A stretch of 64,000 nt of DNA from Pradoshia eiseniae. Its GTDB lineage: Bacteria; Bacillota; Bacilli; Bacillales; Pradoshiaceae. Shown here one piece after another: positions 1 to 9,274 of this stretch. Position 1 is the stretch's first letter. The number at the start of each line of letters is the position of its first letter. The DNA lies in the NCBI RefSeq assembly GCF_002946355.1, contig NZ_PKOZ01000001.1, forward strand, positions 248,001-312,000, in the 5' to 3' direction. The notes below the pieces were generated by a model that ran no database searches, was not told where the DNA came from, and worked only from the letters and a program-made list of their open reading frames with translations. A program made the position numbers and the translations under genes.

Positions 1-317
1 TGTATGCGCTGGAAAACATTAAACCTGGCTTAACGGGCAAACAAGCAGATGCGCTCGCGCGGGATATTATCGCAGCAAAAGGCTATGGTGAATATTTTGG
101 GCATTCCCTCGGGCATGGCATCGGCCTTGAGGTTCACGAAGGTCCTGGCTTGTCCATGAAATCAGATATGATTTTGGAAGAGGGCATGACCGTAACGTGT
201 GAACCGGGTATCTATTTGCCGGGAATCGGCGGCGTGCGCATAGAGGATGATCTATTGCTGACAGAAGGCGGCAATGAAAGATTGACCCATTCAACAAAAG
301 AATTAATTATTTTATAA
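1..317 (+). CDS. Xaa-Pro dipeptidase, C-terminal part (partial)
   Basis: Only the last 104 codons are present; the start lies before the window. The peptide carries the C-terminal half of the M24B 'pita-bread' metallopeptidase fold: a histidine ligand in GHSLGHGIG, and the two glutamate ligands in [10 protein letters not shown] and RIEDDLLL. The family cleaves the bond before proline at the second position, using two Mn or Co ions, and is cytoplasmic. It sits directly upstream of efp, the order seen for yqhT-efp in Bacillus subtilis. The reading frame is intact to its TAA. Confidence 0.9.
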   Translation, partial: YALENIKPGLTGKQADALARDIIAAKGYGEYFGHSLGHGIGLEVHEGPGLSMKSDMILEEGMTVTCEPGIYLPGIGGVRIEDDLLLTEGGNERLTHSTKELIIL

Positions 318-339
318 GGCAGTAGGAGGCTATTATTAC

Positions 340-897
340 ATGATTTCTGTTAATGATTTTAAAACAGGCTTAACAATTGAAGTAGACGGCGGTATTTGGC
401 AAGTAATCGAATTCCAGCACGTAAAACCAGGTAAAGGCGCAGCGTTCGTTCGTTCCAAATTGCGTAACCTTCGTACAGGAGCAATCCAAGAGAAAACATT
501 CCGTGCCGGTGAGAAAGTATCTAAAGCACACATCGATAACCGCAAAATGCAATACTTATATGCGAGCGGCGACAATCACGTATTCATGGATAACGAAACA
601 TATGACCAAATCGAATTGCCATCTAAGCAAATCGAGCATGAGTTGAAATTCTTGAAAGAAAACATGGAAGTTTCAATCATGATGTTCCAAACAGAAACAC
701 TTGGCGTTCAGCTGCCAACTACAGTTACACTGGAAGTAACAGAAACTGAACCAGGCATCAAAGGCGACACAGCTTCAGGCGGTACGAAGCCGGCAACTGT
801 TGAGACTGGCCTTGTTGTTCAAGTTCCTTTCTTCGTTAATGAAGGAGACAAACTAATCATTAATACTTCTGATGGTTCTTACGTATCCCGCGGATAA
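340..897 (+). CDS. efp: Elongation factor P
   Basis: This 185-aa protein has the full length of EF-P, which binds ribosomes stalled on polyproline stretches between the P and E sites and promotes peptide bond formation. The N-terminal KOW-like domain contains PGKGAAF with Lys32, the residue modified (5-aminopentanol in B. subtilis) in this family; the C-terminal OB domains end with [12 protein letters not shown]. The start follows AGTAGGAGG with a spacing of about 10 nt. The gene is 22 nt downstream of the proline peptidase, so the two are probably co-transcribed, and it is followed by two terminators. Confidence 0.97.
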   Translation: MISVNDFKTGLTIEVDGGIWQVIEFQHVKPGKGAAFVRSKLRNLRTGAIQEKTFRAGEKVSKAHIDNRKMQYLYASGDNHVFMDNETYDQIELPSKQIEHELKFLKENMEVSIMMFQTETLGVQLPTTVTLEVTETEPGIKGDTASGGTKPATVETGLVVQVPFFVNEGDKLIINTSDGSYVSRG

Positions 898-912
898 TCA
901 TCATCTAAAACA

Positions 913-962
913 TAAGCTGCAGGTACAGCCAATTTATTCTTGGCTTGCCTGCAGCTTTTTTG
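913..962 (+). terminator. Rho-independent terminator after efp
   Basis: AAGCTGCAGG and CCTGCAGCTT form the outer stem, with AGCCAA/TTGGCT nearer the loop, followed by a run of T. It ends the efp transcript. Confidence 0.9.
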
Positions 963-967
963 TGTAT

Positions 968-991
968 CCAGGAGAAGCCTCCTGGCTTTTT
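968..991 (+). terminator. Second, compact terminator hairpin after efp
   Basis: CCAGGAG, loop AAGC, CTCCTGG, then CTTTTTAT. This 7-bp hairpin lies 6 nt after the first terminator and would act as a back-up, insulating spoIIIA from efp transcription. Confidence 0.75.
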
Positions 992-1024
992 ATATGCCTG
1001 TCCAAACTTTTTCCAGTCTGAAAG

Positions 1025-1052
1025 ACATAAACTGCCTGTCCATGAATACATT
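1025..1052 (+). promoter_or_regulatory. Possible sigma-E promoter of the spoIIIA operon
   Basis: ACATAAA (1025-1031) and AATACATT (1045-1052) are separated by 13 nt and resemble the sigma-E -35 (ATA core) and -10 (CATACANT-like) elements. The spoIIIA operon is sigma-E controlled in B. subtilis. The match is approximate and is supported mainly by its position 35 nt before spoIIIAA. Confidence 0.35.
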
Positions 1053-1086
1053 TTAAGTAAATGACACATATGGTGAGGGAGATTGT

Positions 1087-2010
1087 ATGGAAGGAGTTTT
1101 GGAAATGCTGCCAAAGGCTGTTCTCGCTGATATGGAGAGAATGACCTTGAATGAAGAAGAGGTGGAAGAAATCCGCATCAGAGTCGGAAGACCGCTAGAA
1201 GTCATGGCAGGCCGGCGAGTTCATTATGGGGTACGGCCTGTAATACGGGAGGAAGCTGAGATTTTCATGAATAAGATCAGTCAATTTTCATTCTATATGC
1301 TCGATGAGGAACTGAAAAGAGGCTATATCACCATAAAGGGAGGCCATCGGGTTGGGATTGCCGGCAAGGTGATACTGGAGAATGGCTATGTGAAAGGCAT
1401 ACGAGAGGTCACCTTCTTTAATATCCGGATTGCGCGGCAGAAGAAGGGGCTGGCGGAAGAATGGATTCCGTATTTGTATCAAGGCCGGTGGTTATCCACA
1501 TTGGTTATCGGCCCGCCGCAATCAGGAAAGACAACATTCCTCAGGGATTTGGCTAGGATAGCTTCGGCAGGAAGCGAACGGAATAGAATCGACCCCAAAA
1601 AGGTGGGAATTATTGATGAACGTTCAGAAATTGCTGGATGCGTTCATGGAGTCCCGCAGATGGAATTTGGCATCAGGGTGGATGTGCTCGATTCCTGCCC
1701 GAAGGCTGAGGGCATGATGATGATGATCCGCTCCATGAGCCCGGATATTCTAGTTGCCGATGAGATTGGCAGAAAAGAGGATCAAGACGCTGTAATGGAA
1801 GCTGTCAATGCCGGGACGGCTCTCTTTATCACGGTACATGGACATAGCTTGGAGGATATTCTTTCAAGACCAAGCATGAAGGCAATCGTGACAGAAGCTC
1901 GGTTTGACCGTTTCATTGAACTTGAAAGGCTAGACAAGCCCGGCTGTGTGGCGATGATCAGAGATGGAGCTGGGAAGATTCTATATGGCAAGGAAAGAGT
2001 GAGAACATGA
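1087..2010 (+). CDS. spoIIIAA: Stage III sporulation protein AA (SpoIIIAA), ATPase
   Basis: This 307-aa protein matches the usual length of SpoIIIAA, a mother-cell ATPase related to type II/IV secretion ATPases that energises the SpoIIIA-SpoIIQ channel between mother cell and forespore. The P-loop GPPQSGKTT is at residues 142-150. Further on are IIDERSEIAG and a Walker B-like PDILVADEIG. The start ATG follows GGTGAGGGAG. It is the first gene of an eight-gene operon, and its stop overlaps the spoIIIAB start (ATGA). No yqhV homologue lies between efp and this gene, unlike in B. subtilis. Confidence 0.96.
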   Translation: MEGVLEMLPKAVLADMERMTLNEEEVEEIRIRVGRPLEVMAGRRVHYGVRPVIREEAEIFMNKISQFSFYMLDEELKRGYITIKGGHRVGIAGKVILENGYVKGIREVTFFNIRIARQKKGLAEEWIPYLYQGRWLSTLVIGPPQSGKTTFLRDLARIASAGSERNRIDPKKVGIIDERSEIAGCVHGVPQMEFGIRVDVLDSCPKAEGMMMMIRSMSPDILVADEIGRKEDQDAVMEAVNAGTALFITVHGHSLEDILSRPSMKAIVTEARFDRFIELERLDKPGCVAMIRDGAGKILYGKERVRT

Positions 2011-2522
2011 TCAAATTACTGGGTGCCTTGCTGATTGTCTTCTCGACCACATGGGTTGGCTGGGATATAGCGAAACGGCTGGTTGCCCGTCCGAAGCAAA
2101 TTAGGGACATACGAGCAGCCTTGCAAATACTGGAGGCTGAAATCATGTATGGTCATATGCCGCTAAGGGAAGCGGTATTGAAACTAGCTAAGCAGATTCC
2201 TGACCCTATCTCGAGTGGCTTTACATTATTTGCGGATAATCTGAACGAGGAAAGTCAGACAGTCACGAGCGCGTGGAGAAAAAGCATAGAAGAAATGAGG
2301 AAGTGGACAGAGCTTGAGGAAAAAGAGCTGGAAATCCTTTTTCAATTTGGAGAGACACTCGGAAAACATGACCGTGATACTCAGCAAAAACAAATCCAGC
2401 TCACATTGACTCACCTTGAGCGCGAGGAGCTGATGGCGCTTGATAAGCAAAGCAAATACGACAAGATGGTTAAAAGCCTTGGATTCTTCTCCGGTCTTTT
2501 AATTGCGATTCTGTTGTTGTGA
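2007..2522 (+). CDS. spoIIIAB: Stage III sporulation protein AB
   Basis: This 171-aa protein has an N-terminal hydrophobic segment (KLLGALLIVFSTTWVGWDIA), a long acidic/basic helical middle, and a C-terminal hydrophobic tail (SLGFFSGLLIAILLL). This is the topology of SpoIIIAB, an integral membrane component of the mother cell-forespore channel related to type II secretion GspF. It overlaps spoIIIAA by 4 nt, which suggests translational coupling, and precedes spoIIIAC. Confidence 0.94.
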   Translation: MIKLLGALLIVFSTTWVGWDIAKRLVARPKQIRDIRAALQILEAEIMYGHMPLREAVLKLAKQIPDPISSGFTLFADNLNEESQTVTSAWRKSIEEMRKWTELEEKELEILFQFGETLGKHDRDTQQKQIQLTLTHLEREELMALDKQSKYDKMVKSLGFFSGLLIAILLL

Positions 2523-2544
2523 TGAATAGGGGGAAATGAGCGGA

Positions 2545-2748
2545 ATGGGAATCGATATTGATATTATTTTTAAAATTGCGGGTGTTGGGCTGATTGTGGC
2601 TTTCATTCATACGATTCTTGATCAGGTCGGAAAGAAGGAATATTCACAGTGGGTGATTTTGGTCAGTTTCATCTATATCCTTTTTAATGTTGCCCAGGTA
2701 GTTGGGCAGCTGATTGACCGGATTAAATCCGTATTCCTATTTCAATAG
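2545..2748 (+). CDS. spoIIIAC: Stage III sporulation protein AC
   Basis: A 67-aa protein with two membrane helices and the conserved stretch LDQVGKKEYSQWV, typical of SpoIIIAC. I chose ATG 2545 (MGIDIDIIFKIAG) over the in-frame ATG at 2536: GGGGGA at 2529-2534 is about 10 nt from 2545 but only 1-2 nt from 2536, and family members begin at the equivalent point. SpoIIIAC is a small polytopic membrane component of the channel. Confidence 0.92.
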   Translation: MGIDIDIIFKIAGVGLIVAFIHTILDQVGKKEYSQWVILVSFIYILFNVAQVVGQLIDRIKSVFLFQ

Positions 2749-2775
2749 AAAAGCTTGGGGTGATGAGCTATCGAA

Positions 2776-3159
2776 ATGCTGCAAATAACCGGTGTAGCCC
2801 TAATCGGGGCGTTCCTTGCCATGATTATAAAGGAGCAAAAGCCGAATCTCGCCTTTTTGCTTGTTGTCTTTGTTGGAAGCTCCATCTTTCTATTCCTGGT
2901 CGACAAGATTTATGAAATTATCCAAATGATTCAGCAATTGGCCACGAATGCAAATGTGAATATGGTGTATTTATCCACTGTGCTGAAAATAATTGGCATT
3001 GCCTATATCGCGGAATTTACGTCTCAAATCACGAAAGATGCCGGGATGGGGGCGATTGCCTCGAAAATCGAATTGGCTGGTAAAATCCTCATCCTGACAA
3101 TGGCCATTCCGATCTTGAGCGTCATCATTGAAAGCATCATTCAAATGATTCCGAATTAA
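2776..3159 (+). CDS. spoIIIAD: Stage III sporulation protein AD
   Basis: This 127-aa protein has three to four membrane segments and the signature stretches IKEQKPNLAFLLVVF, NVNMVYLSTVLKIIGIAYIAEF and KIELAGKILIL, which identify SpoIIIAD. An upstream in-frame stop makes ATG 2776 the only reasonable start. SpoIIIAC and SpoIIIAD are related small membrane proteins of the SpoIIIA complex. Mother-cell expression is expected by family. Confidence 0.95.
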   Translation: MLQITGVALIGAFLAMIIKEQKPNLAFLLVVFVGSSIFLFLVDKIYEIIQMIQQLATNANVNMVYLSTVLKIIGIAYIAEFTSQITKDAGMGAIASKIELAGKILILTMAIPILSVIIESIIQMIPN

Positions 3160-3200
3160 TGCTCTTGTTTTGGAAAGCAATCAAAGGGGCTGAATAATAT

Positions 3201-4400
3201 ATGAAGCAATTTCTGCGGACAAGCATTCTACTCTTCATTCTTCTATTTCTTTGCAGCCAAAGCCAGCAAGTGTTGGCTGCCCCGGGGTCGACAAGCGTAA
3301 ATACACAGCAAGAGGAGGCTGTTGAAACATTCGGTGTGGAAGACATCCCGCTAGATGACCTGAAGCAGTTCTGGGATTCAGTTTATGATCAATATGGCGG
3401 TTTTCTCCCGGAATCACAAAAAGGCAGTTTCGTAGATTTCATTAGCGGTGAGAAAAAATTTTCTTTTAAGGAGTGGCTTTCAGGAATCATTCAATTCATC
3501 TTTCACGAGCTGATAGCAAATGGGAAGCTGCTTGGAACCTTGATTTTGCTGACGGTGTTTAGTGTTTTCCTGCAATCCTTGCAAAGCACGTTTGAGAAGA
3601 CCTCTGTCAGCAAGGTGGCTAACTCGATTGTCTTTATGGTGTTGATGATCATCGCACTTAACAGCTTCTATGTAGCGGTCAGTTATGTCACCACAACCAT
3701 ATCGCAAATTACCGATTTTCTGATTGCGCTTGTGCCGCTCTTACTCGCCTTGATTGCGAGTTCTGGGGGCGCCCTATCTGCCGCCTTCTTTCATCCAATG
3801 CTTTTATTTTTGATGAACACGAGCGGGGCGCTGATCGAGTACATTGTCCTGCCTCTTTTGTTTCTTTCGACCTTGCTGAGCATTGTCAGTATGCTGTCAG
3901 AGCAATACAAGGTGACCCAGCTGGCCGGATTATTGCGGACATGGAGCATTGGGCTATTAGGGATTTTCATGACCGTCTTTCTCGGAGTCATATCTGTGCA
4001 GGGAATCTCAACAGCAGTGGCTGATGGAATCGGGATTCGAACCGCGAAGTTTCTGGCAGGAAACTTCATTCCGGTTGTTGGGAGAATGTTCACCGATGCT
4101 GCTGACACAGTGATCGGCGCTTCCCTGCTTTTGAAAAACACTGTCGGTATTGCTGGTGTAGTCATGCTATTGATCATGACTGCCTTTCCTGCCTTGAAAA
4201 TCCTGCTTATTGCCCTGGTCTACAAGTTTGCAGCTGCTATTTTGCAGCCTCTTGGGGCAGGCCCAATTATCAAATGCCTCGAGGTCATTGGCAAGAATAT
4301 CATATATGTTTTTGCCGCACTTGCGATTGTTAGCTTGATGTTCTTCTTGACGGTAACGGTCATTGTCGCAGCCGGTAATATCACTATGATGGTTCGATAA
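3201..4400 (+). CDS. spoIIIAE: Stage III sporulation protein AE
   Basis: This 399-aa protein begins with a clear signal peptide (basic MKQFLRT, hydrophobic core, VLAAP cleavage region), then a soluble stretch to about residue 90, then six to eight membrane segments. This is the layout of SpoIIIAE, the large polytopic subunit of the SpoIIIA-SpoIIQ channel. It lies between spoIIIAD and spoIIIAF in the conserved order. A 41-nt gap precedes it, with only a modest ribosome-binding site (AAAGGGGCTGAATA). Confidence 0.95.
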   Translation: MKQFLRTSILLFILLFLCSQSQQVLAAPGSTSVNTQQEEAVETFGVEDIPLDDLKQFWDSVYDQYGGFLPESQKGSFVDFISGEKKFSFKEWLSGIIQFIFHELIANGKLLGTLILLTVFSVFLQSLQSTFEKTSVSKVANSIVFMVLMIIALNSFYVAVSYVTTTISQITDFLIALVPLLLALIASSGGALSAAFFHPMLLFLMNTSGALIEYIVLPLLFLSTLLSIVSMLSEQYKVTQLAGLLRTWSIGLLGIFMTVFLGVISVQGISTAVADGIGIRTAKFLAGNFIPVVGRMFTDAADTVIGASLLLKNTVGIAGVVMLLIMTAFPALKILLIALVYKFAAAILQPLGAGPIIKCLEVIGKNIIYVFAALAIVSLMFFLTVTVIVAAGNITMMVR

Positions 4401-4414
4401 GGAGGGAGCAATTC

Positions 4415-5038
4415 ATGTCTTTTTTGACAACATGGGTGACCAATATCATCGTTTTCATCTTATTTGCGGTTGTGTTGGACATGCTCCTTCCCAATTCATC
4501 GATGCAAAAATACACCAAGCTAGTGATTGGGCTGTTACTGACCGCAATTTTTCTTACGCCTATTCTCTCTCTGTTTAAACAGGATTTCGCCAGTGATATC
4601 CAGCAAAAAATCATGTCCAACGGGGTCTGGGGAGGCCAAACAATGGAAAATTCACTAGAAACGAAGAAAAAAGAAATAGAACAGACTCAACAAGCATATA
4701 TATTGGAACAGATGGCTGTCCAACTTAAAGCCGAAGCAGAAAAGGAGCTGATAGAAAGGAGTGGGTATGAAATCCGTGATGTGGAGATCCGGCTCATCGA
4801 TCCAAAGGGGGAGCTGAAGGAAGAAAATATTGAGTCCATTCATGTTACCCTCGAGGAACAAAGTACAGAAGAAGCAGAAGGTGTACAACCTATAGAGAAG
4901 GTTGACATCGACCTGGAAGAACAGCAATCTCTCATAACCGCACCTTCACCCCGCATACAGGAAATTTTGTCTGAGAAATGGGGCATTACCAGCAGCAAAC
5001 TTATAATTGAAATCAATGAAGGGGGTGATGGGCTTTGA
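4415..5038 (+). CDS. spoIIIAF: Stage III sporulation protein AF
   Basis: This 207-aa protein has two N-terminal membrane helices (WVTNIIVFILFAVVLDMLL and YTKLVIGLLLTAIFLTPIL) followed by a soluble, highly charged domain predicted outside the mother-cell membrane. This matches SpoIIIAF, which has a ring-building-like fold. The start follows a strong AAGGAGGGAG. Its end overlaps spoIIIAG by 4 nt. Confidence 0.94.
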   Translation: MSFLTTWVTNIIVFILFAVVLDMLLPNSSMQKYTKLVIGLLLTAIFLTPILSLFKQDFASDIQQKIMSNGVWGGQTMENSLETKKKEIEQTQQAYILEQMAVQLKAEAEKELIERSGYEIRDVEIRLIDPKGELKEENIESIHVTLEEQSTEEAEGVQPIEKVDIDLEEQQSLITAPSPRIQEILSEKWGITSSKLIIEINEGGDGL

Positions 5039-5685
5039 ATAAAGAAAAGCTAAACAAATTCAAAGGAATGTTTATGAAACAGGAAGGAGATGGGAAGAAG
5101 CCGCCCTATCGAAATATAGCAATCATGCTCCTTGCTGGTATCCTCCTTATGATCAGCAGTCTGTTTATCAACCGCGGGGATGAAATGGAGGACAAGACCA
5201 ACGCGGTGTTTGAGGCAGCAAGCAGTGAAGTGAATAAGGATGCTGCAGAAACATTTGCTTCTGGAAGTACGAAAAAAGCTGGCACAATTGCCTCTATCGA
5301 GAAAGCGTATGAAGTGGAGCTGAAGGACACACTTGAGACGATGAACGGTGTATCAGATGTATCCGTAATCGTTAATGTGGATTCAACAGAGGAAAAGGTG
5401 TATGAGAAGAACGCCGTTTCCCAGCATCAAATTACAGAAGAGACTGACCGTGACGGCGGAGAGAGAAAGGTAGAGGATTTCTCAACCGATGAGAAAGTAG
5501 TCATTATTCGGGAAGGGGACAAGGAAGTACCGCTTATTCAGCAAACGAAGAAGCCAACAATCAGGGGAGTCCTTATCGTTGCTAAGGGAGCGGATAATAT
5601 CAGCATCAAAAAGGAAATTGTTGAAGCTGTGACACGAGTGCTGGATGTTCCGAGCCACCGCGTCGCCGTCAGTGCAAAAAAATAA
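5035..5685 (+). CDS. spoIIIAG: Stage III sporulation protein AG
   Basis: This 216-aa protein starts with TTG inside the end of spoIIIAF (GGGCTTTGAATAAAG), with GGGGGTGATGGG just upstream. It has one membrane helix at about residues 27-46 and an extracytoplasmic domain with the ring-building motif region around LEDTLETMNGVSDVSVIVNV and the C-terminal PTIRGVLIVAKGADN. In B. subtilis SpoIIIAG forms a large ring in the intermembrane channel. Its position between AF and AH is canonical. Confidence 0.95.
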   Translation: MNKEKLNKFKGMFMKQEGDGKKPPYRNIAIMLLAGILLMISSLFINRGDEMEDKTNAVFEAASSEVNKDAAETFASGSTKKAGTIASIEKAYEVELKDTLETMNGVSDVSVIVNVDSTEEKVYEKNAVSQHQITEETDRDGGERKVEDFSTDEKVVIIREGDKEVPLIQQTKKPTIRGVLIVAKGADNISIKKEIVEAVTRVLDVPSHRVAVSAKK

Positions 5686-5709
5686 ATAAGAAAAGAGGAG
5701 GAGTTATCC

Positions 5710-6246
5710 GTGTTGCTTAGAAAACAAACAGTTTGGTTATTAACGATGTTAAGTTTGGTGGCTGTCTTGAGTGTCTACTATATTACATCCCCGCAGGAGA
5801 CAACAGTTAATCAGGAAGCAAATGAGGAGACGAAATCAGGCGGTGATGAGAACGGCAATGCCGACCAATCGACAATCGTATCCAATGAATCAAACGATTC
5901 AGCCTTTGAGGCGATGCGCATGGACTTAAATGATGAAAGAAGCAAGGAGAAGGAAGAATTGACTGAGAAGGTCGCCTCAAGCGATTTATCAGAGGAAGAA
6001 CGGGTAGAGGCGCATGGACAAATTGAAGAGCTTGATGAACTATCCACGAAGGAGGATATGCTTGAATCGATGATCGTCGCATTAGGCTATAAGGATGCTC
6101 TAGTAAGAGCGGATAATAAACAAATCCAAATCACCGTCAAAGCTAAGAAACCAGATGCTGAGGCAGCGAACAAGATTATCCAAATGGTGACCAAGGAAAT
6201 CGGCAAGACCAATGCCGTAGCGGTAGAATTTCAGCCGGAAAAATAA
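5710..6246 (+). CDS. spoIIIAH: Stage III sporulation protein AH (short form)
   Basis: The GTG start follows AAAAGAGGAGGAG. The 178-aa protein has one N-terminal membrane helix (residues 6-25) and a C-terminal EscJ/PrgK-like ring-building domain containing SMIVALGYKDALVRADNKQIQITV. It is shorter than the 218-aa B. subtilis protein, mostly in the acidic linker after the membrane helix. SpoIIIAH binds forespore SpoIIQ across the intermembrane space and is the last gene of the operon; a terminator follows. Confidence 0.94.
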   Translation: MLLRKQTVWLLTMLSLVAVLSVYYITSPQETTVNQEANEETKSGGDENGNADQSTIVSNESNDSAFEAMRMDLNDERSKEKEELTEKVASSDLSEEERVEAHGQIEELDELSTKEDMLESMIVALGYKDALVRADNKQIQITVKAKKPDAEAANKIIQMVTKEIGKTNAVAVEFQPEK

Positions 6247-6264
6247 TGAGCAATAAAGATTGTG

Positions 6265-6308
6265 AAACAGGTGGGAAGACCGTTTAGGTTTTTCAATCTG
6301 TTTTTTTT
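6265..6308 (+). terminator. Terminator of the spoIIIA operon
   Basis: AAACAG...CTGTTT closes a long, partly G-U paired stem with loop GTTTA, followed by eight T. It lies 18 nt after the spoIIIAH stop. Confidence 0.8.
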
Positions 6309-6757
6309 GTTAGGAATATGGTAAGGGAGAAATTCTTTCTTACTTGAACATCAGTAGGGAACTAAAACAAATGATAAAAACTTCGTCGTTTACATTTAAG
6401 CTGGCGGGGTCTACTCTGAATGCTGGCATGTTGAGATATCTACTAACAGGGGAAGCCTGCAGGAATAGCATTCGAATGAAAATATTGGTACGAGAATTTT
6501 AAAATAATTTAATGTTATTCAAATAAACTAATAATTTTTGTCGAAGTTGCAGATAACATAATTATTTAATAGTAAGAGCTATATTTATATAGATAATTCT
6601 GAAGATTAGATAATGAGCAGCTTTTGGACTGAATGATATCAGTCTTTTAAGAATTCACTTTTTTGCCAAAAACTATTATGATTAACTCATATGGTATTTT
6701 TTACATATTTATATTTTTACGAAATATTACGTGAATAACTAGGAGGGCTGATTCCTG
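6309..6757 (+). promoter_or_regulatory. Long AT-rich leader/promoter region of accBC
   Basis: This ~450-nt stretch holds no gene I can support. It is AT-rich and probably contains the acc promoter and a long untranslated leader; B. subtilis accB also has a long leader. A small dyad followed by T (GACTGA...TCAGTCTTTT, about 6628-6649) could be a weak attenuator. I could not assign a single convincing -35/-10 pair or a FapR site. Confidence 0.4.
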
Positions 6758-7261
6758 ATGAAGGTACAGGAAATACGTGAAATCATAAGATTAATCGATC
6801 AAACGAGCATTGATGAATTTGTCTTTGAAAAAGAGGGAACCAGACTTGAAATTAGAAGGGGGACGGCTAAAGGCAGCCTAGAATCTCCTGCAACACCAGC
6901 TCAAGATGCCGTGAAAGAACCGCTTGCTGCCGTAGAACCGCCTAGGCCTGCACCAGCGCCTGAACCTGCACCAGCGCAGTCTAGTGAAGCAAAGGAACCG
7001 GCGGCCAAAGATGATGTTAGCTATCAAAAAATCACTTCCCCTATGGTAGGGACCTTTTATAAAGCCTCTTCGCCAGAAGATGATCCATTTGTGAAGGCTG
7101 GTGACAAAGTAGGGAAAGAATCAGTGGTCTGCATTGTAGAAGCGATGAAATTATTCAATGAAATTGAAGCAGAAGTTTCCGGTGAGATTATCGAAGTTCT
7201 CGTTGAGGATGGACAATTGGTTGAATACGGACAGCCTTTATTTTTGGTGAAACCCGAATAG
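6758..7261 (+). CDS. accB: Biotin carboxyl carrier protein of acetyl-CoA carboxylase
   Basis: This 167-aa protein has the BCCP layout: an N-terminal helical region, a proline/alanine-rich linker (residues about 60-85), and a C-terminal biotinyl domain with EAMKLFN, whose Lys131 is the biotin attachment site. It carries carboxyl groups between AccC and the AccA/AccD carboxyltransferase in the first step of fatty acid synthesis. The start follows AGGAGGGC. accC begins 10 nt after its stop. Confidence 0.97.
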   Translation: MKVQEIREIIRLIDQTSIDEFVFEKEGTRLEIRRGTAKGSLESPATPAQDAVKEPLAAVEPPRPAPAPEPAPAQSSEAKEPAAKDDVSYQKITSPMVGTFYKASSPEDDPFVKAGDKVGKESVVCIVEAMKLFNEIEAEVSGEIIEVLVEDGQLVEYGQPLFLVKPE

Positions 7262-7271
7262 GAGGAACAAA

Positions 7272-8624
7272 ATGATTAAGAAAGTTCTAGTTGCCAATCG
7301 GGGCGAAATAGCAGTCCGAATTATTCGGGCTTGTAAAGAGATGGATATTGAAACCGTTGCTGTTTATTCGGAGGCAGACAAGACTGCGCTGCATGTGCAG
7401 CTAGCGGATGAAGCCTACTGCATTGGTCCAACGACATCGAAGGATAGTTATTTAAATACTGCCAATATAATTAGCTTAGCGAAGCTGACAGATTGTGATG
7501 CCATTCATCCCGGGTATGGCTTCCTGGCTGAAAATGCCGATTTTGCGGATATGTGCGAGGATTGCCATTTGACCTTTATCGGGCCATCGGCAGACGCTAT
7601 CTCAAAGATGGGGACGAAGGATGTTGCAAGAGAGACAATGCGGGAGGCGGGTGTGCCTGTAGTTCCCGGTTCAAGAGGCATTGTTCCGGATGAGGATATA
7701 GCAGTCGAAACCGCTGAGAGTATTGGTTATCCAGTTATTATTAAAGCAACTGCCGGCGGAGGCGGTAAAGGCATCAGAGTGGCCAAAAATGTGGAAGAAC
7801 TCAAAAAAGGGTATCGAATCACAAGACAGGAAGCTGCTACAGCGTTTGGCAATCCTGGCGTTTATTTAGAAAAATTCATCGAAGATTTCCGTCATGTAGA
7901 AATCCAGGTGCTTGGGGATAAACACGGAAATGTCATTCATCTTGGAGAACGTGATTGCTCCATTCAAAGACGCCTCCAGAAATTGCTCGAAGAAACACCT
8001 TCCCCGGCCATTGACAGCGAGATGCGCGAGGAAATGGGACAGGCAGCTGTCACGGCTGCGAAGGCTGTTCAATATTCGGGAGCAGGAACCGTAGAATTCA
8101 TTTATGACCATATAAACCGCCAATTTTATTTCATGGAAATGAATACCCGGATTCAGGTGGAGCACCCAGTGACAGAGATGGTGACAGGCATTGATCTTAT
8201 CAAGGAACAAATTCTTGTTGCTTCTGGCCAAGAGCTGACAATCCGACAAGAGGATGTTCAAATGAACGGCTGGGCAATCGAATGCCGGATAAATGCCGAA
8301 AACCCGGAGAAAAAATTCATGCCATCAGCAGGCAAGGTAGATATGTATCTTCCTCCTGGCGGTTTTGGTGTGCGTGTTGATTCAGCTGTATATACAGGCT
8401 ATGCCATTCCGCCATTCTATGATTCCATGGTCGCTAAATTGATTGTTCATGCCCCAACGCGAGAAGAAGCCATCAAGAAAATGAAAAGAGCTTTGGATGA
8501 GTTTGTCGTAAAAGGTATTGATACCACAATCCCTTTTCATTTAAAATTATTAAATCATGATGTTTTTGTTTCAGGCGATTTTAACACGAAATTCCTTGAA
8601 ACTTACGACGTGATGAACTCATAA
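7272..8624 (+). CDS. accC: Biotin carboxylase subunit of acetyl-CoA carboxylase
   Basis: This 450-aa protein has the full biotin carboxylase ATP-grasp structure: N-terminal [18 protein letters not shown], glycine-rich ATP loop [12 protein letters not shown], catalytic [16 protein letters not shown], and the C-terminal biotin carboxylase domain. It uses ATP and bicarbonate to carboxylate biotin on AccB. It is in an operon with accB, after AGGAGGAAC. It could also supply carboxybiotin to the YqjD-type carboxyltransferase encoded at 42.6 kb; that is inference. Confidence 0.97.
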   Translation: MIKKVLVANRGEIAVRIIRACKEMDIETVAVYSEADKTALHVQLADEAYCIGPTTSKDSYLNTANIISLAKLTDCDAIHPGYGFLAENADFADMCEDCHLTFIGPSADAISKMGTKDVARETMREAGVPVVPGSRGIVPDEDIAVETAESIGYPVIIKATAGGGGKGIRVAKNVEELKKGYRITRQEAATAFGNPGVYLEKFIEDFRHVEIQVLGDKHGNVIHLGERDCSIQRRLQKLLEETPSPAIDSEMREEMGQAAVTAAKAVQYSGAGTVEFIYDHINRQFYFMEMNTRIQVEHPVTEMVTGIDLIKEQILVASGQELTIRQEDVQMNGWAIECRINAENPEKKFMPSAGKVDMYLPPGGFGVRVDSAVYTGYAIPPFYDSMVAKLIVHAPTREEAIKKMKRALDEFVVKGIDTTIPFHLKLLNHDVFVSGDFNTKFLETYDVMNS

Positions 8625-8653
8625 TAGAGTTAGATGATTTGGAGGTGTTAGAC

Positions 8654-9061
8654 ATGAGTGAGAATCATGCATTGGAAATGGATGGATATGATGGCGGTTT
8701 AGGCAAGGTTGAAATTGCTCCTGAAGTCATTGAAGTAATTGCAGGTTTGGCTGCTTCAGAAGTCGAAGGAATCGCGCAGATGAGAGGGAATTTCGCTTCA
8801 GGCGTTGTTGAAAAGCTAGGAAAGAAAAACCACGGTAAAGGCGTAAAAGTGGAGCTTAGCGAAGATGGCATTAAAATAGATGTGTATTGCCTCGTGAAAT
8901 TTGGAATCTCGATTCCGAAGGTTGCACAGGAAGCACAGGATAATATTCGCCAAACATTACTTAATATGACGGCGCTGGATGCAAATGAAGTGAATATTCA
9001 CATCGTTGGCGTACAATTCGAAACGGCTAAAGCTGAGCCGGAAGTAGAAGAACAGCTGTAA
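8654..9061 (+). CDS. yqhY: Asp23/Gls24 family envelope stress response protein YqhY
   Basis: The 135-aa product has the Asp23/Gls24 domain (KVEIAPEVIEVIAGLAASEVEGI, then VKFGISIPKVAQEAQDNIRQTL). I placed the start at ATG 8654, eight nt after GGAGG (8641-8645). An upstream in-frame TTG overlaps that ribosome-binding site and is unlikely. The length equals that of B. subtilis YqhY, which is linked to acetyl-CoA carboxylase control. It is the third gene of the accBC operon. Confidence 0.93.
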   Translation: MSENHALEMDGYDGGLGKVEIAPEVIEVIAGLAASEVEGIAQMRGNFASGVVEKLGKKNHGKGVKVELSEDGIKIDVYCLVKFGISIPKVAQEAQDNIRQTLLNMTALDANEVNIHIVGVQFETAKAEPEVEEQL

Positions 9062-9071
9062 TGGATATCCT

Positions 9072-9109
9072 AAAGAGACCATGTACCTAACGGGACTGGT
9101 CTCTTTTTT
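9072..9109 (+). terminator. Terminator after accB-accC-yqhY
   Basis: AAAGAGACCATG and CTGGTCTCTTTT form a stem of about nine base pairs followed by T, 11 nt after the yqhY stop. Confidence 0.88.
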
Positions 9110-9274
9110 ATGAGGAAAATGTGAGCGCTTTTGTGAAAAGGAACCGATGCAGCAATTTCCAAAAAGATATCCGCGCACTACCTTTCAGCGAAATGATGTG
9201 TTATTATCTTCATATATGAAATGAAGTGCATGCAGACTGTCTTGCACTTTTAGACAAAGGAGTAATAATAATTC

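Noticed and set aside
6309-6757. FapR operator before accB
   Set aside because: No TTAGTACCTAGTCTTAATT-like palindrome was found.
7866-8261. 131-codon reading antisense to accC
   Set aside because: It is a shadow of the strongly conserved accC frame. The same applies to the long antisense readings in dxs, bkdR, mutB and yqjD.
9181-9274. Clear sigma-A promoter before nusB
   Set aside because: The region is AT-rich, but I could not find a -35/-10 pair with acceptable spacing.
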